Shown here: piece by piece, positions 35,016 to 46,700 of the stretch
Numbering within the stretch: the first letter of the stretch is position 1
Layout of the letters: every line of letters starts with the position of its first letter
Source: Diadophis punctatus similis
Taxonomy: Eukaryota > Chordata > Lepidosauria > Squamata > Dipsadidae
Assembly (NCBI GenBank): GCA_023053685.1
Contig: JALIGW010000003.1
Span: 44,090,496-44,154,495 of the forward strand
DNA length: 64,000 nucleotides
Direction: 5' to 3'
Notes under the pieces: model-generated
Database searches by the model: none
Told to the model about the DNA's origin: nothing
The model's input: the letters and a program-made list of their open reading frames with translations, nothing else
Translations under genes and position numbers: made by a program

Positions 35016-35174
35016 CAGTGGCGGGCTGCTCCTGGTTTGGCCCGGTTCAGCGAACTGGTAGCGGTGGCAGCTGGAGGCTCCACCCATCCGCCTAGGACGC
35101 TTCAGCACATGCGCAGAAGCATCGCAAGCGCATACGAGTTAACCGGTAGCGACGGGTTTTACAACCCATTATTG
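35016..35174. mobile_element. hAT MITE, 159 bp
   Basis: The ends are CAGTGGCGGGCTGC and ACAACCCATTATTG. The duplication GTGTTCAC is perfect on both sides. It carries the GTTAACCGGTAGCGAC phrase seen in related CAGGGG families. Confidence 0.9.
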
Positions 35175-35412
35175 GTGTTCACTATTTGAGGCAGTCTATT
35201 TTACTGGCAAACAGGTTATAGTTTAAATACAATTTACTTTTGAATAATATCCACCTGTTGGTTCAAATCCTATTTTTCTGATCTGAAAATCCAAATTTGC
35301 TTCATCTTTAATGTGAAAATCCTTCAAAACTTTGAAGATACAGTAACTGCTTTTTTTTTTTGGTCTTTTTTCTTGGCTAACATTATGGAATTCTTTCAAC
35401 CTTTCCATAGCT

Positions 35413-35655
35413 ATTGTGGTGAAATCCAATTTTTTTTACTACCGGTTCTGTGAGCGTGGCTTGGTGGGCGTGGCAGGGGAAGGATACTGCAAAATCCCCA
35501 TTCCCTCCCCACTCCTGGGGGAAGGATATTGCAAAATCTCCATTCCCACCCCACTCGGGCCAGCCAGAGGTGGTATTTGCCGGTTCTCCGAACTACTCAA
35601 AATTTCCGCTGCCGGTTCTCCAGAACCTGTCAGAACCTGCTGGATTTCACCCCTG
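35413..35655. mobile_element. hAT-like element with internal duplication
   Basis: Inverted ends GGTGAAATCCA / TGGATTTCACCCCTG. A block of about 45 bp (GGGGAAGGATACTGCAAAAT, then CCCCATTCCC) is duplicated in tandem with small changes. No target duplication could be set. Confidence 0.7.
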
Positions 35656-36184
35656 CTTTTAGACCTTTCATTACCTTTTTTCACGCTCTCAACATGTTTC
35701 AGTTTAATAATATGCTTCTTAAATTAGGCAAACCTTTTCCAGTGAAGTTACCTATACATCTCAGAAAGAGAAAGTAATCTTTTGTGGCTGATAAATATGT
35801 TTGGATTTTTAAGATTGTGTCATGAGTATTCTCAGAAAAAGGCTTTCATGGGGATTTGCTCATTTATAAAAGTACTGCCGTGGTTGAGCAGACAAAAGCA
35901 TCTATTTACCAGACATCAGAAGAAATGAAAGCAGAAATAATGTGAGGAAGAAGTCAATTACTTTAATTACAGATATCTAAATATAGTTACAGTGGTAAAG
36001 GACAACAATTACATAGTAAACCTTTAGATATTAAAATAAATGAATCCAGAAGAGCAAAGACTACTGGCAGGGAGGCATCAAGATGTGAGTGGCTAAGCAA
36101 AGAAGGCTGTGATGATAAAAATAGGGATAATGCTCATAGGCTCCAGAATAGTAAAAAAGAAAGAAAGAAAGGTAGCATATGATT

Positions 36185-36566
36185 ACAGTCCTCAATTTAC
36201 TATCACAATTAGGACCAAAATTTCTGTTGCTAACCAAGCTGGTTGTTAAGTGAGTCATGGGCAATTTTACCACCTTTTTTGCCACAATTGTTAAGCCGCT
36301 CACTGCAGTTTTTAAGTGAATCACATAGTTGTTAAGTGAATCCAGTTTTTTCCATTGACTTTGCTTGTCAAAAGCTGGCTGGGAATGTTGCAAATGGAGA
36401 TCACAAGACTCCGGGACACTGCAAGTATTGTAAATACATTCCGGTTGCCAAGCATCCAAATTTTGATCACCTGACTGTGAGGACCATTCATAAGTCATTT
36501 TTTTCTCAGTGCCATTGTAACTTTAAACAATCACTAAATGAATGATTGTAAGTCAAGGACTACTTG
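36185..36566. mobile_element. TA-flanked MITE
   Basis: Inverted ends around AGTCCTCAATTTAC and GTAAGTCAAGGACTACTTG with TA at the right border. Repeated GTTAAGTGA phrases and CATTGACTTTGCTTGTC occur inside. Open frames through it are repeat-derived. Confidence 0.8.
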
Positions 36567-37366
36567 TACTAATAATTGTAAATTATTTTGACAACTGATG
36601 CTAGAAGGGATGAAACTGAAAGAATACATTCCCCAAAAGAAAACTGCAAGAGAGAAGAATTTTATAAGAACAAAAATAAATTATTTACAGTCCCAATTGA
36701 CAAAATAAGCAAGAAAGAAAATGGGTTTATTAAAGCGTACATGACAGGGTTGAATAACTTTGTGTTGAATACAATGTGATTTGAGAATGCCCCACTGCTA
36801 AAACAATTTGTAAATCTTCCTGATAATTAGACATTGCTTCAAATTCTACACATCATAAAATATACTAGGAAACTACTGTGATGGAGATAATAAAATATAA
36901 TAGGGCAGCTATGTCCAAATTGTTGAACACAAGAAACATCGAAAGCAAAAAATGAAACCATTAGCATCATCAGAAAGGCAAACAAACAGATTTACTTAAC
37001 TCACCGCTAGATGGCAAAGTGCAACAAGTTCACATTTATAGGACACTAGGCCAAAGTATATACCGTACTATATTCTATACTTGAGCTACTCACTTGCATA
37101 CAGTATTCCACTCTAAAGATCAGTGTCAAGAGTATCCATTACTAGGTTGGACTGCAATCATAGAGAAAGATGCAAAAGACTATTTGCTTCCATCTACTGG
37201 TAACCCAGATTTTTGCCCATCATTTCACTTGCATCAAAAAACATTATCAATGCTAGCATGGATGGGAAGACCTCTCCAAAACTTGGTTGCCATGAGAAAA
37301 TCAGCACTTGGAAGAAAGATGGCGATATTAGTGATACTATACCAGTGCACTAGCTACAGTATAGTG

Positions 37367-38163
37367 CAGTGATGAGTGTCATGGGTGCCAAAATGGTGTG
37401 CACGTGCCCACCCATAATGCAATGCCCTGCACATGCGCACAACCCCCCGCGCATGCGCACAGGCCTCACTGTAGCCTCCGGACTTCCGGTAGGCCCATTG
37501 GGCTGTTTTTCGCTTTCCTCAGGGTTCAGGAAATCCTCCTGAAGCCTGGGGACGGCAAAAAAAATGGCCCAAGGGGCCAATCGGAAGTTTGGAAATGAAA
37601 TGGAAGTGGAGCTGCCCTACTACTTACCTTCAGATAGTTGCAGCAAGGCCTCCCACACCTCGGCCCATTTCTTCTGCAGCCTGGAAGGCTTTCCTGAAGG
37701 CCTCCGTAGCCAGTAACAGAGCTCCAGATCGATCTGGAGCTCTGTTATTGGCTGCAGAGGCCTTTCTAAAGGCCTTTCCTGAAGGCCTCTCTAGCTGATA
37801 ACACCTCCGGATCGATTTGGAGCTCTGTTATTGGTTGCAGAGGCCTTCAGAAAAGCCTTGCCAGCTGCAGAAGAAATGTGAAGAGATGTGAGAGGCCTGG
37901 CTGCAACTGTCCAAAGCCGAAGAAGTTCCTGAAGACCTCTGACAGCGAAAAGGAGGCTGTGGGTGACGCACACAAGTGAACTTCCAGTTGGGCAGTTTTT
38001 GCCATTCCCAGGCTTCAGGAGGCTTTCCTGAAGCCTGGGGAGAACGAAAACAGCCGAAAAGGCGGCCAAAAATCAGCTGCCCAACGTGCACATGCGCTGA
38101 CATAGGGCAACGCCTTGCGTGCCCTCAGATATGGCTCTGCATGCCATAGGTTCACCATCACTG
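37367..38163. mobile_element. Non-autonomous hAT element, 797 bp
   Basis: Ends CAGTGATGAGTGTCATGG and ACCATCACTG, with perfect duplication GTATAGTG at 37,359-37,366 and 38,164-38,171. The interior is GC-rich, with repeated words such as CTTTCCTGAAGGCCT and GATCGATCTGGAGCTCTGTT. Confidence 0.93.
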
Positions 38164-38852
38164 GTATAGTGTGTGTGCCTAGACCAGGAAGGGGGCAAAA
38201 AACCCAGAAATCCCAAAAAGGCATAAAAAAAATGAAAAACACATCCTCATGGAAGAACTGCAAATTGCCACCAATTTGGGTATGCTAAGACATTGCCCAT
38301 ATGTCAACCAAGTCCTACTTATATTGTGGAAGCCAGCTGATCCCAAAAGAAGCACCAGGGTACTTCTCAGAAAACATCACACATTTATACCATCTCCTCT
38401 GTGAATTCCAGTAGCACATTTACATTGTTTTTTAATATTCCTTCAGAGGAATATTTAAGACACTTTGCTGCAAACTTTCATTTTAGAGCAAAATATATAA
38501 GACATCAGCCACATAGGTTCCTTGATAGGATATTTACAAGTTACACAGCCTTTTTTGGAACAATAGATAAAGAGCAACCAAAAGAAATGTTTTTCAAACA
38601 GCAAAGGTAAGGTCTAGAGCTCAAACTACAGAATCCCAAGTCATAATGATTTATTTGTGCATTATTCTAAATCATAAATCATGATTAATAACAATTCTCA
38701 GTTGTTGCATTCACATGTCCAAAGGAAACTACATGATGTATTATGGTTCAAAAACATTTTATAATGTAATAAATATGGCTTATTGTCAGCTCACTCATTT
38801 TAAACTGTGAGTCATAATTTAGCAAGTTGCATAAATGTAGGTAATGACAATA

Positions 38853-39194
38853 CAGGTAGTCCTCAACTTACGACCACAACTGAGCCCAAAATTTGTTGCT
38901 AAGCGAAACATTTGTTAAGTGAATTTTGCCCCATTTTACGATCTTTCTTGCCGCAGTTAAGTGAATCTGGATTCCCCATTGACTTTGCTTGCCGGGTCGC
39001 AAGAGGTGATCACATGATCCTGAGACACAGCAACTGTTATAAATAGGAGTCAGTTCCCAAGTTTCTGAATTTTGAACACGCGGCCATGAGGATGCACAAT
39101 GTCATGTGTGAAGAGTGGTCGTAAGTCATTTTTTTCAGTGGCGTTGTAACTTTGAACAGTCACTAAATGAACTATTGTAAAGCAAGGACTACTC
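38853..39194. mobile_element. TA-flanked MITE, best preserved copy
   Basis: Begins CAGGTAGTCCTCAACTTACG after TA. It ends at about AAGCAAGGACTACTC before TA. Interior phrases TGCTAAGCGAAACATTTGTT and GTGATCACATGATCC match the other copies. Confidence 0.85.
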
Positions 39195-40480
39195 TAATGT
39201 CTTCCAGAGACCTGCTGTGGTATTTGGGAATTGGAGACAGGAGTTTGTATCTTGCCAAAAGAACAAAGCAGTATACCCCACTGACCTGTTGCATGTTTGG
39301 CCTTTTAACAAATGCATCAGGCAAAAAAAGAAAGGACTGGGGTGGGGTTTTAAATCTGCATATCAACTATTCATATGTAGAAATATCTGGGCATTAGCCT
39401 TCAACATTAAGTTGTGTACTGCAGGAAAAAACTTTTGTGGGGTGAAATAGTTTTGTTTTACAGAATCCAAGACAGAGTTCAATATGGAAAAGGTAGACGC
39501 CCTATTGATGCAATTGTCCAAATCCTCAACTGTCACAAGTCCTCCTCATAAATTAGATTTTTCCCACTTTGTCACTTCTCCCAGCGTTGGCTCCTTCACT
39601 ACCCCACCCAAGTGCACTTGGCATGGTCCCAGAGGCCCCTTTCCTTACAAATCATCAAAGCTTCCATTTGGGAACATTTTTTGTTTCTTTTCTGCTAGGA
39701 GTCGGTTGGCAAAAAAGTAAATTATTAAGTTTTTTAAATTATTACCGGTATTTTAGCTCCTTTTCATGTCATCTTAGTCCAAAGATAACCAGAGCAAGGT
39801 GATTCCATTGAAAAATGCATTAACGCTTCGCTTTAGTTGGGGTGTTTGACCCTTGAAATTGTTTTCATATTCTGATCAGAGCTCAAATACGTTAAATTAT
39901 TAGCACAATATATATATATTTTGTTCAATTTCTGTAGTGACCCTTCTCAGTCAATGACTTTAATTGCAGCTTACAATTAAAAATATATATTAAACATATT
40001 CGAAACATTTTAAAATAATAAAAACAGTAAAACCAATAAAAACAGTAAAACATTCAAATTAAATATACATAGGAGCAAGATACTTGGCCAGTTAGCAATA
40101 AAGCCAGGAAACGGGAAATTCTGTATTATTAATCATTGTTTTCCTTATTTAAAAGAAGTTTGCGGTTGCAAAGTATAATTTAAAAAAAATATGTAGAATG
40201 AAGTCTTTCATTTAGCGCTGAATCAACAGTATCCGAAACCGAGCTGTAACATTACAAGGTTTGGAAAGTCTGAATAAACATCCCCTTTTTCCCCTCCCTT
40301 TTCCACAACACAATGCGGTTTGTAGTTAAGATGGCATTACATAGTCCTGATATTCAAAAACACTCATCAACTGGGACATAACTATTCCCCAGAAAGAATG
40401 GAGTGTCTGGAAAAAACAACAACCCTCTCCTTGAGCCTTTCTGCATCACAAGAAAACGCTGAGCATAAAACATGACCGAT
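39195..40480. other. No gene seen
   Basis: AT-rich sequence upstream of the SRSF3 CpG island with short poly-A and TA runs. Confidence 0.55.
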
Positions 40481-41060
40481 CTAATCGCCGCCCGGTCCCA
40501 GGCCTCCATGGCTCCACTGTCGGGCCCACCTATTCCTTCCTTTCCCTCCCTCGCCACTTCCCTGCGGTTACAATAACGGTTGCTATGGCGAACCGGCTTG
40601 TGCCCCCAGACCAGCACTCTCCGTCTGAGCTGTGCACCGGGAAGAAGGTAGGGCGCTGGAGAAAGTCAATCATCAGAGAGGTGTCTTGCTATTGGCGAAT
40701 GCTTTGGTCACGTGCCAGTTGAGCAGGTGGTATATAAACTCAGGGCGTGGAAGTGCCATCCGCCATTTTGTCCAGTGGGGGGAAGAAGTAAAAGAGACAG
40801 CAGAATCGAGTCTTGGCGGGAAAACAAGCGACTCCGACTGCGCTTACGGGGCTGCAGGACGAAGTAGAGGAGGCGAAGAAGGAAAAGACTGGCAACCGCT
40901 CGCAGGAGTTTTTTACACTCCTGGCCAGGGAACCGGTGAGGGAAAGGGGGTTGGGTCGGCGTAGAAGGCCTCGCGGTTGTATTAGCGGACAAAGAGCCGC
41001 CGCCATTTTGTGTGATCGGAATAGCGTCAAAGATACTGCGATATAGGGATTGATCGCATA
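40480..41060 (+). promoter_or_regulatory. SRSF3: SRSF3 CpG island and promoter
   Basis: A TATA box TATATAAA at 40,731-40,738 places the start near 40,762. Upstream are an E-box CACGTG at 40,709-40,714 and an inverted CCAAT (ATTGG) at about 40,691. YY1-type CGCCATTTTG occurs near the start (about 40,761) and again at about 41,001, with a similar CGCCATTTTC at about 41,210. An RFX-like X-box GGTTGCTATGGCGAACC lies at 40,578-40,594. Confidence 0.85.
40762..40935 (+). other. SRSF3: SRSF3 exon 1 (5' UTR)
   Basis: Non-coding exon from the predicted start below the TATA box to donor AACCG/GTGAGG. The 5' end is approximate. Confidence 0.8.
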
Positions 41061-41682
41061 CGTGGGAGAGGAGATGGACTGATGGGCTGTTGTGTTTTTT
41101 TTACTGTACTCGCACCCGAGGTGAACAGGGGGCTAGTCAAAGGGAGACGGAGATTGTGAGGAACTCTCGTAGCTTCATCTATTACGGTAAAAGCGGTTTA
41201 AAAAGGGCGCGCCATTTTCTACGTATGGTTTTTCCTTGTGGACGAACACGAGGTTTATTTCACTGGTGTGCTCGTCTGCCTACCTGATGAAAGGATTTCC
41301 CCGAGTATGTGGTGGTATATGTACTTTGCACAGCAGCAATTGGGGAGGGGGAATGTAACAAAAATGGAAAACGTCGCTGCTGGTTACCTTCCTGATTTTC
41401 TATTGAGTTAGCTAATTACCTTCTCCAAATTCAGATCATTTTCGGATTTCAACTTGCATCAGAACAGGTTTCTGACATCAGAACATTTTTTCGATAAATG
41501 TGAACGTTTATGAACTCGGAAGTTGATTGTTCACAACGGTTTTTTTAAAACTTTAGCGTTATCTGTAATAAAGCCGTGTGCGATTTATAAGATTCTCTTG
41601 TTTGATAATCGGTACGTGGATTACCTTCCGCTATAATTGTCGTTTTTGCCCATATTGATTACCATTTTTGCATGAATTTCAG

Positions 41683-41890
41683 AGATGCATCGCGATTCGT
41701 GTCCACTGGATTGCAAGGTTTATGTAGGAAACCTTGGGAACAATGGCAACAAAACTGAATTGGAACGAGCTTTTGGCTACTATGGACCGCTGCGGAGCGT
41801 CTGGGTTGCTCGAAATCCCCCTGGTTTTGCTTTTGTTGAATTTGAAGATCCAAGGGATGCTGCCGATGCAGTGAGAGAACTAGATGGGAG
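41683..41890 (+). CDS. SRSF3: SRSF3 exon 2 (start codon, most of the RRM)
   Basis: Acceptor GAATTTCAG, ATG at 41,685, donor GGGAG/GTAAAC. It encodes [18 protein letters not shown] and on to RELDG plus a split Arg codon. Confidence 0.97.
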
Positions 41891-44800
41891 GTAAACTGCA
41901 TTATGGTTTTCTTGGGAAACCAAGTGAGCATTCTGATTTTTTAAAAATGGAATGAATAATGAAAAAACCCATGTTAAAATGTCCCTTTAAAAGGATTTGA
42001 AGTAAAGGACTTTTTGCAGGGAGTTCTAAGTACTGATCAATGTATGAATTGATTGGGAAGATTTTAATTTGAAAGCAACTCAAAGATACACTTTTTTCAC
42101 AGTTACCATCTATCATTTGGTATTTTGATTTAGCATTTAAAATTTTAAGCATTCTTAATGCTAGGGAATAATGATTCAATCCAACCATATTACTGCCAAT
42201 TATATTTGCATATTAATTTCTTTAAATATTAGCCTTTATACTGAAAACCTAAAAGTGAATAAAAAATAACATTTTGGATTTTTGTACTTGTACTGTTGGC
42301 ATTCTCCAATAATTAAATAGCTTGTATGTGAGCAATAGGACAAAGTGAATAGATTGGCTTGCAATATTCTGTGTTCAGATTATTCTGACCACTGGCTTTG
42401 TTTAAAACATTGGAAAGCATCCCTGTCTCCTAGTATAGGAAACTATGAGCACATGTCCTTAAGTTGTTTGACTTAAATCTATTAATATCAATCATGATCT
42501 TTCCCAGAACATTGTGTGGCTGTCGGGTCAGGGTGGAGCTGTCCAATGGTGAAAAACGCAGTCGGAACCGTGGCCCACCTCCCTCATGGGGTAGACGACC
42601 TCGAGATGACTATCGCAGGAGAAGTCCTCCACCTCGCCGCAGGTATCCAGGATGAAATAACTTTATTAATGATGTTGGCAGTATTACCATTTTGGCAAAA
42701 TAGACTTTTCAAAACCTGCACTATCAAATCACCAAATTCTAAAGCATTAAGCAGATGTTAGAGGTATACACTTTGTTGAGCACTGGCTTCTGTCCTTGGG
42801 TACCTGTACCAGTTGATAGTATCCTCTAACGTGGATTATCATCTTTTCTTCTGAGGTATATTCATCTAGTCACTTCCCTTTTTTGTCCCAGTACTTCAGC
42901 TTTTTTTTTTCTTCATTGTTGATAAACATTACATACAACAGCTTGGATTTTTTTCACTCAGTTTGCTTTTCCTTTAGCACAAGTGATGCTAAGCAGGCAA
43001 CTGTTTTATGGATTCTGAAGCAATGAATAGTTACTCAGCTAAATTTCGACTGTAATAAGTCTGTTGAAATATTATTGCCTCATTTGAATTCTGCAGTTAT
43101 GAATTCCCCAAACAAAAGCAGATTGCTTGGTAATGCATCCTCTGACCTGGATAATTGATGAAGTGTTAAATACTCACTTCAGTACTTAAAACCTGATTTC
43201 TGCAAGGGCTGATCTCAACCTATTGCAGATGAATGAAGTCCATACAAAATAATGAAACCTGTTCCCTTTCACTGTAGAACACATAGGAGTATTTGTTAGC
43301 TGCTAGATGGTTGTACTGATGGCTTGTTTTTCATTTTTTTATGCTTTTTGGTCCATCTATTAATAAAAATGAACCCGTTACAGAGTCACCATCATGTCTC
43401 TTCTCACCACCCTCTGAGTCTGCATTAGCCAGTCAACTAGCCCTTTCAGCGTCATGTGACCAGCGCGCCCCATTCAGCTTGGCTGGTGTCGTTTCACATG
43501 ACCCAGGCATGGCCAGTCGTCAGGTTGCACCGCCCTTTGGTTCCCGAGCATGCTGTTTCTCTCAGCCTTCTCTCCAACCTTAACCAAATCGGCAGCAGCC
43601 ACCTCGACCGCCCACACATTCCCGGCCAATCAGCTCAGCTGTTTATTTACCAAATGTCTTCACAACAACTACAGCAGCAGCCTTCGGCTAACAAAAAAGC
43701 AGGAAAAATCCACAACACCCCCTTCGCCAACCAACTAAATACAACGCAACATCTGGCAAAACCTTTTCAGCAAATTCTTCTTGGCAGTCAGTCCGGCAGC
43801 CTCACCTCACCATTTCTAGCTTGTTGAAACCAAAAACTAGTAAGTTTTTCCTGCTTATACAGTTTACTGCTGGTTAAAATAAGGAGTAAGCGGCTTATAA
43901 GTAATTATTTTTTCTCAATCAAAGGCTGGCTGTGCATAATTTCGTGGTAACATACATATGTTGCTTGAATAAAACTTTTAAGGGTGTTAAGGAATCTAAT
44001 ATAAATAACTAAGCTGCAGTATATTTGCATGTGAGTTGGGCAAACTTAATTGCTAACTTTGGTTTTCCTTGCAAAAAAACTGCCGCCACCTTTCACCTTT
44101 AAATTGTTTTACTAACTATTTCAGAACAATTACTTTATGGGATAAACTGGGCAAGCTAAGGTTCTTTAGACTAAACACACTATGACCTTTTAAAAGTTAC
44201 ATTCACAGATGCAATTCTAATTAGTCATTGTCACTGTGTGCATTAGTCTTTCACTTGGTACTCTGCCTTGCATGGGTTCCAAAACACTAGTTTATACCAA
44301 TTTTGGAACTACTTGTGGGACTTTGATATAGTCTTTTAGGCAGTGGATTTAGTTGAGATGGAAGTGCTGCATTGGAGACAGGTTTGCTATGACATGGTAT
44401 TAGTTAAAACAAACTCATGGCTGGAAACATGCTGATCACGCTGAGTCTTTTTAATGCCTGAATCTTTCCATTTTGCTGGACGATGGGTGCCATTTATCTT
44501 GGCACATTCACTGGGCCCAACAGTGACTTGACAAGTTGGGAATTACCTCACCTCAGTTGTGTTGAGTTGAAGAAAAGACTCACCTTTCTTTTTTGATTGT
44601 AGATCTCCACGGAGGAGGAGTTTTTCCCGTAGTCGTAGCAGGTAAATTGTTGAGGCTGATCATGCATTGCCAAAGTATTTCACACACAGATGTAAAGAAA
44701 CATTCCCTGTGTCATGAAAATGTTTCACAAATTCAGTAAGTCATTCAAACAGACTTACTTTGTAGATCTGGGAATGGGGACTGTAATGCACTAATGGTCC

Positions 44801-45759
44801 ATACCATACCATAAAGGGGAAATTTAATTTTGAATTGGGAGGCTTCAGAATAAGATATCTTGCTAAAGATATAAATTGAATTGTTAAATTTTTGCTGAAT
44901 AGTTTATTCACAGTTTATTCTGAAGTCATCTTTGACTTTTTCTGGTACTAAATATTCATATGGAATCTATTAGGGATTGCCAAGCATGAATCTGAAGCAT
45001 TGATAGAGCTTAATGTATCACAGCTCTAAATCACACTAGAAAACAGTTTATATGTATACATCAGCCGCAAGTGTTGATCCTACGGGATTGGGCGGCTTAT
45101 AAGAACAATAAATTTAAAATTAAATTAAAGTGTTAATTGCAAATCTTTAACACACTATTTCTATTTGAGACTGATAAACGCTTATCTTCTAGAACGAGTC
45201 CCCAACCCCTAGTCTGTGGACTGATACCCGGCCACGGCATGCCAGAACTTTGCCGTGCAAACAAGCAAAGCCCCTTTTGCAGGATGCAGGCGATGTGCAA
45301 AACCACACCCCCTCTGATCCATGGAAAAACCTCTACAGAATCAGTCCCTGGTGCTCAAAAGGGGTGGGGGTGGGAGATGCTGTTCTAGAACCTGATTTTT
45401 GATGCAACTAACTTTATGATACTATTTATTTTACAGGTCCCTTTCTAGAGATAGAAGGAGAGAGAGATCACTCTCAAGGGAGAGAAATCATAAGCCTTCC
45501 CGTTCATTTTCCAGATCTCGTAGGTAAGAATATATGGACTGATTCAAATACTGGAGTGATTAAAAATGTGTTAAAATATAATGTATTGTCCTTAAAAAAT
45601 CTCTTTGACGATATTCAGGCCAAGTTGAATATTCAAATGTAAATTAAACTTGTATAATATTTACATTATATTGCAATATATTTGAGAGTCCATTTACCAT
45701 TGTTTGACTAAATCGTTTGTGTATACTCTAGCCGTTCCAGGTCAAATGACAGGAAATAG
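41685..45759 (+). CDS. SRSF3: SRSF3 (SRp20) splicing factor, complete
   Basis: The smallest classical SR protein, acting in splicing, poly(A) choice and mRNA export in the nucleus. Five coding exons (206+135+39+87+28 nt) give 495 nt, i.e. 164 aa plus stop, the same length as the mammalian protein. Residues 9-83 form one RRM with RNP2 (CKVYVGNL) and RNP1 (PPGFAFVEF). The RNA-contacting Trp is in VWVARN. From about residue 84 there is an NXF1-binding linker ([12 protein letters not shown]), then an RS domain rich in RS/SR ending SRSNDRK. The protein looks identical to the human one except Asp for Glu in the last four residues (recalled comparison). A poison exon lies between coding exons 2 and 3 of the productive message. 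Confidence 0.98.
42508..42642 (+). CDS. SRSF3: SRSF3 exon 3 (end of RRM, linker)
   Basis: Acceptor TTTCCCAG, donor CGCAG/GTATCC, 135 nt. It encodes [18 protein letters not shown] and on to RRRSPPPRR plus a split Arg codon. Confidence 0.97.
43384..43839 (+). other. SRSF3: SRSF3 poison cassette exon (exon 4), 456 nt
   Basis: Acceptor CCCGTTACAG, donor AAACTA/GTAAGT, exactly 456 nt, the length reported for the mammalian regulated exon. Joined to exon 3 it reads on through [10 protein letters not shown] and stops at TGA 43,415-43,417, giving a 124-residue truncated form and a message open to nonsense-mediated decay. The exon is rich in CA and CCA motifs of the kind bound by SRSF3. Longer frames inside it are in other phases and are not translated in this context. 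Confidence 0.93.
44603..44641 (+). CDS. SRSF3: SRSF3 exon 5 (RS domain, 39 nt)
   Basis: Acceptor GATTGTAG, donor AGCAG/GTAAAT (one base shared). It encodes [12 protein letters not shown], the first RS repeats. Confidence 0.96.
45195..45382. mobile_element. hAT MITE in SRSF3 intron 5
   Basis: 188 bp bounded by TTCTAGAA at 45,187-45,194 and 45,383-45,390. It begins CGAGTCCCCAACCCC and ends GGTGGGAGATGCTG. The right border is 46 bp from the exon 6 start. Confidence 0.9.
45437..45523 (+). CDS. SRSF3: SRSF3 exon 6 (RS domain)
   Basis: Acceptor TATTTTACAG, donor CGTAG/GTAAGA, 87 nt. It encodes [18 protein letters not shown] and on to SRSFSRSR. Confidence 0.97.
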
Positions 45760-46700
45760 AACTTCAGGAAGAATGGTGTACAGGAAGTCACATTTTGGTC
45801 TGAAGACAGTATGTACAGAACATTGTTTTGTTTAAGACCTCATAAAGCTCGGTGCATTTTAAAAATGTTTTAGCTGTCAAATTTTGTTTTTTTTTTTTGT
45901 AACAGGTGACATGTAACAGTTGTGAAAATGTATATGGTTTTGAGCAGGTCATTCAAAGTGTAATAAACATGTTCTACATTGTACCCTTAAGCATAAACTA
46001 TTTTAATGTTAGCCAGTTACCTTGCAGAGGTAAAACAAACAAATATTCAAGAAACCTACAGCAGCAAATGTTCATAGTCTGCTGGGTCATCTAGAATCTG
46101 CAAATGCTAAATTCAAAAATAAATTAACACATAGACTTATAAATCATGAATATTTGCTATAATTGTGAATGGACAATCTCTGCAGTATGAAATGTGGAGG
46201 CTTAATTGGTCAGAATAAACTAATGGCAAACAAGAAGACTGAAAACTTGTAGTTAGCCTTTTTTCTAAATCTGTCTTGAGTTCTGATTTATGCCAGAATT
46301 ACCATTGTGCAAAATTCTAATTAAATGTTATACCTTTTTCTGTAGAGCACTACTGCTAAAACAGGTTTGTAATGCAGATTAACTGTTGATTTGGATAAGT
46401 AAATATGTATAAGGGTACATTGTAGATAGAAATTTTCCTCATTGTGCATAAGTTGTCACTGTAAACTCTTGGAGATTAAAGTTTTTGTTACAAATCGTTC
46501 TAAGGATTTAACTCTTGTATCTTGACAACCATTCGTGCAAAATAAAACATGTAAGTTGACTTAGGTATAGCTTAATTAAAATCTCTTAATAGTTTGAAGG
46601 CACATTCAAACTTAATAACTTCCAAGCAAACTCTAGTGCTGCTTGGCTTAGCATCCCGTCTTCCATTACTCTTGTATTTGAGTAATAAAGAATTCAAGCT
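45732..46700 (+). other. SRSF3: SRSF3 exon 7: last nine residues, stop and 3' UTR
   Basis: Acceptor TACTCTAG. It codes for SRSNDRK with stop TAG at 45,757-45,759. The 3' UTR is AT-rich. Candidate poly(A) signals are AATAAA at 46,118, ATTAAA at 46,475, AATAAA at 46,541 and AATAAA at 46,684; several may be used, so the 3' end is uncertain. Confidence 0.85.

Noticed and set aside
36061..36498. 145-codon minus-strand frame
   Set aside because: Mostly TA-MITE sequence; equivalent frames are broken in the other copies.
40632..41046. Frames in the SRSF3 CpG island
   Set aside because: They overlap the TATA box, 5' UTR and first donor of SRSF3; no codon signal.
43341..43827. Longer frames across the SRSF3 poison exon
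   Set aside because: They are in phases not used after exon 3; the used phase stops after ten codons.
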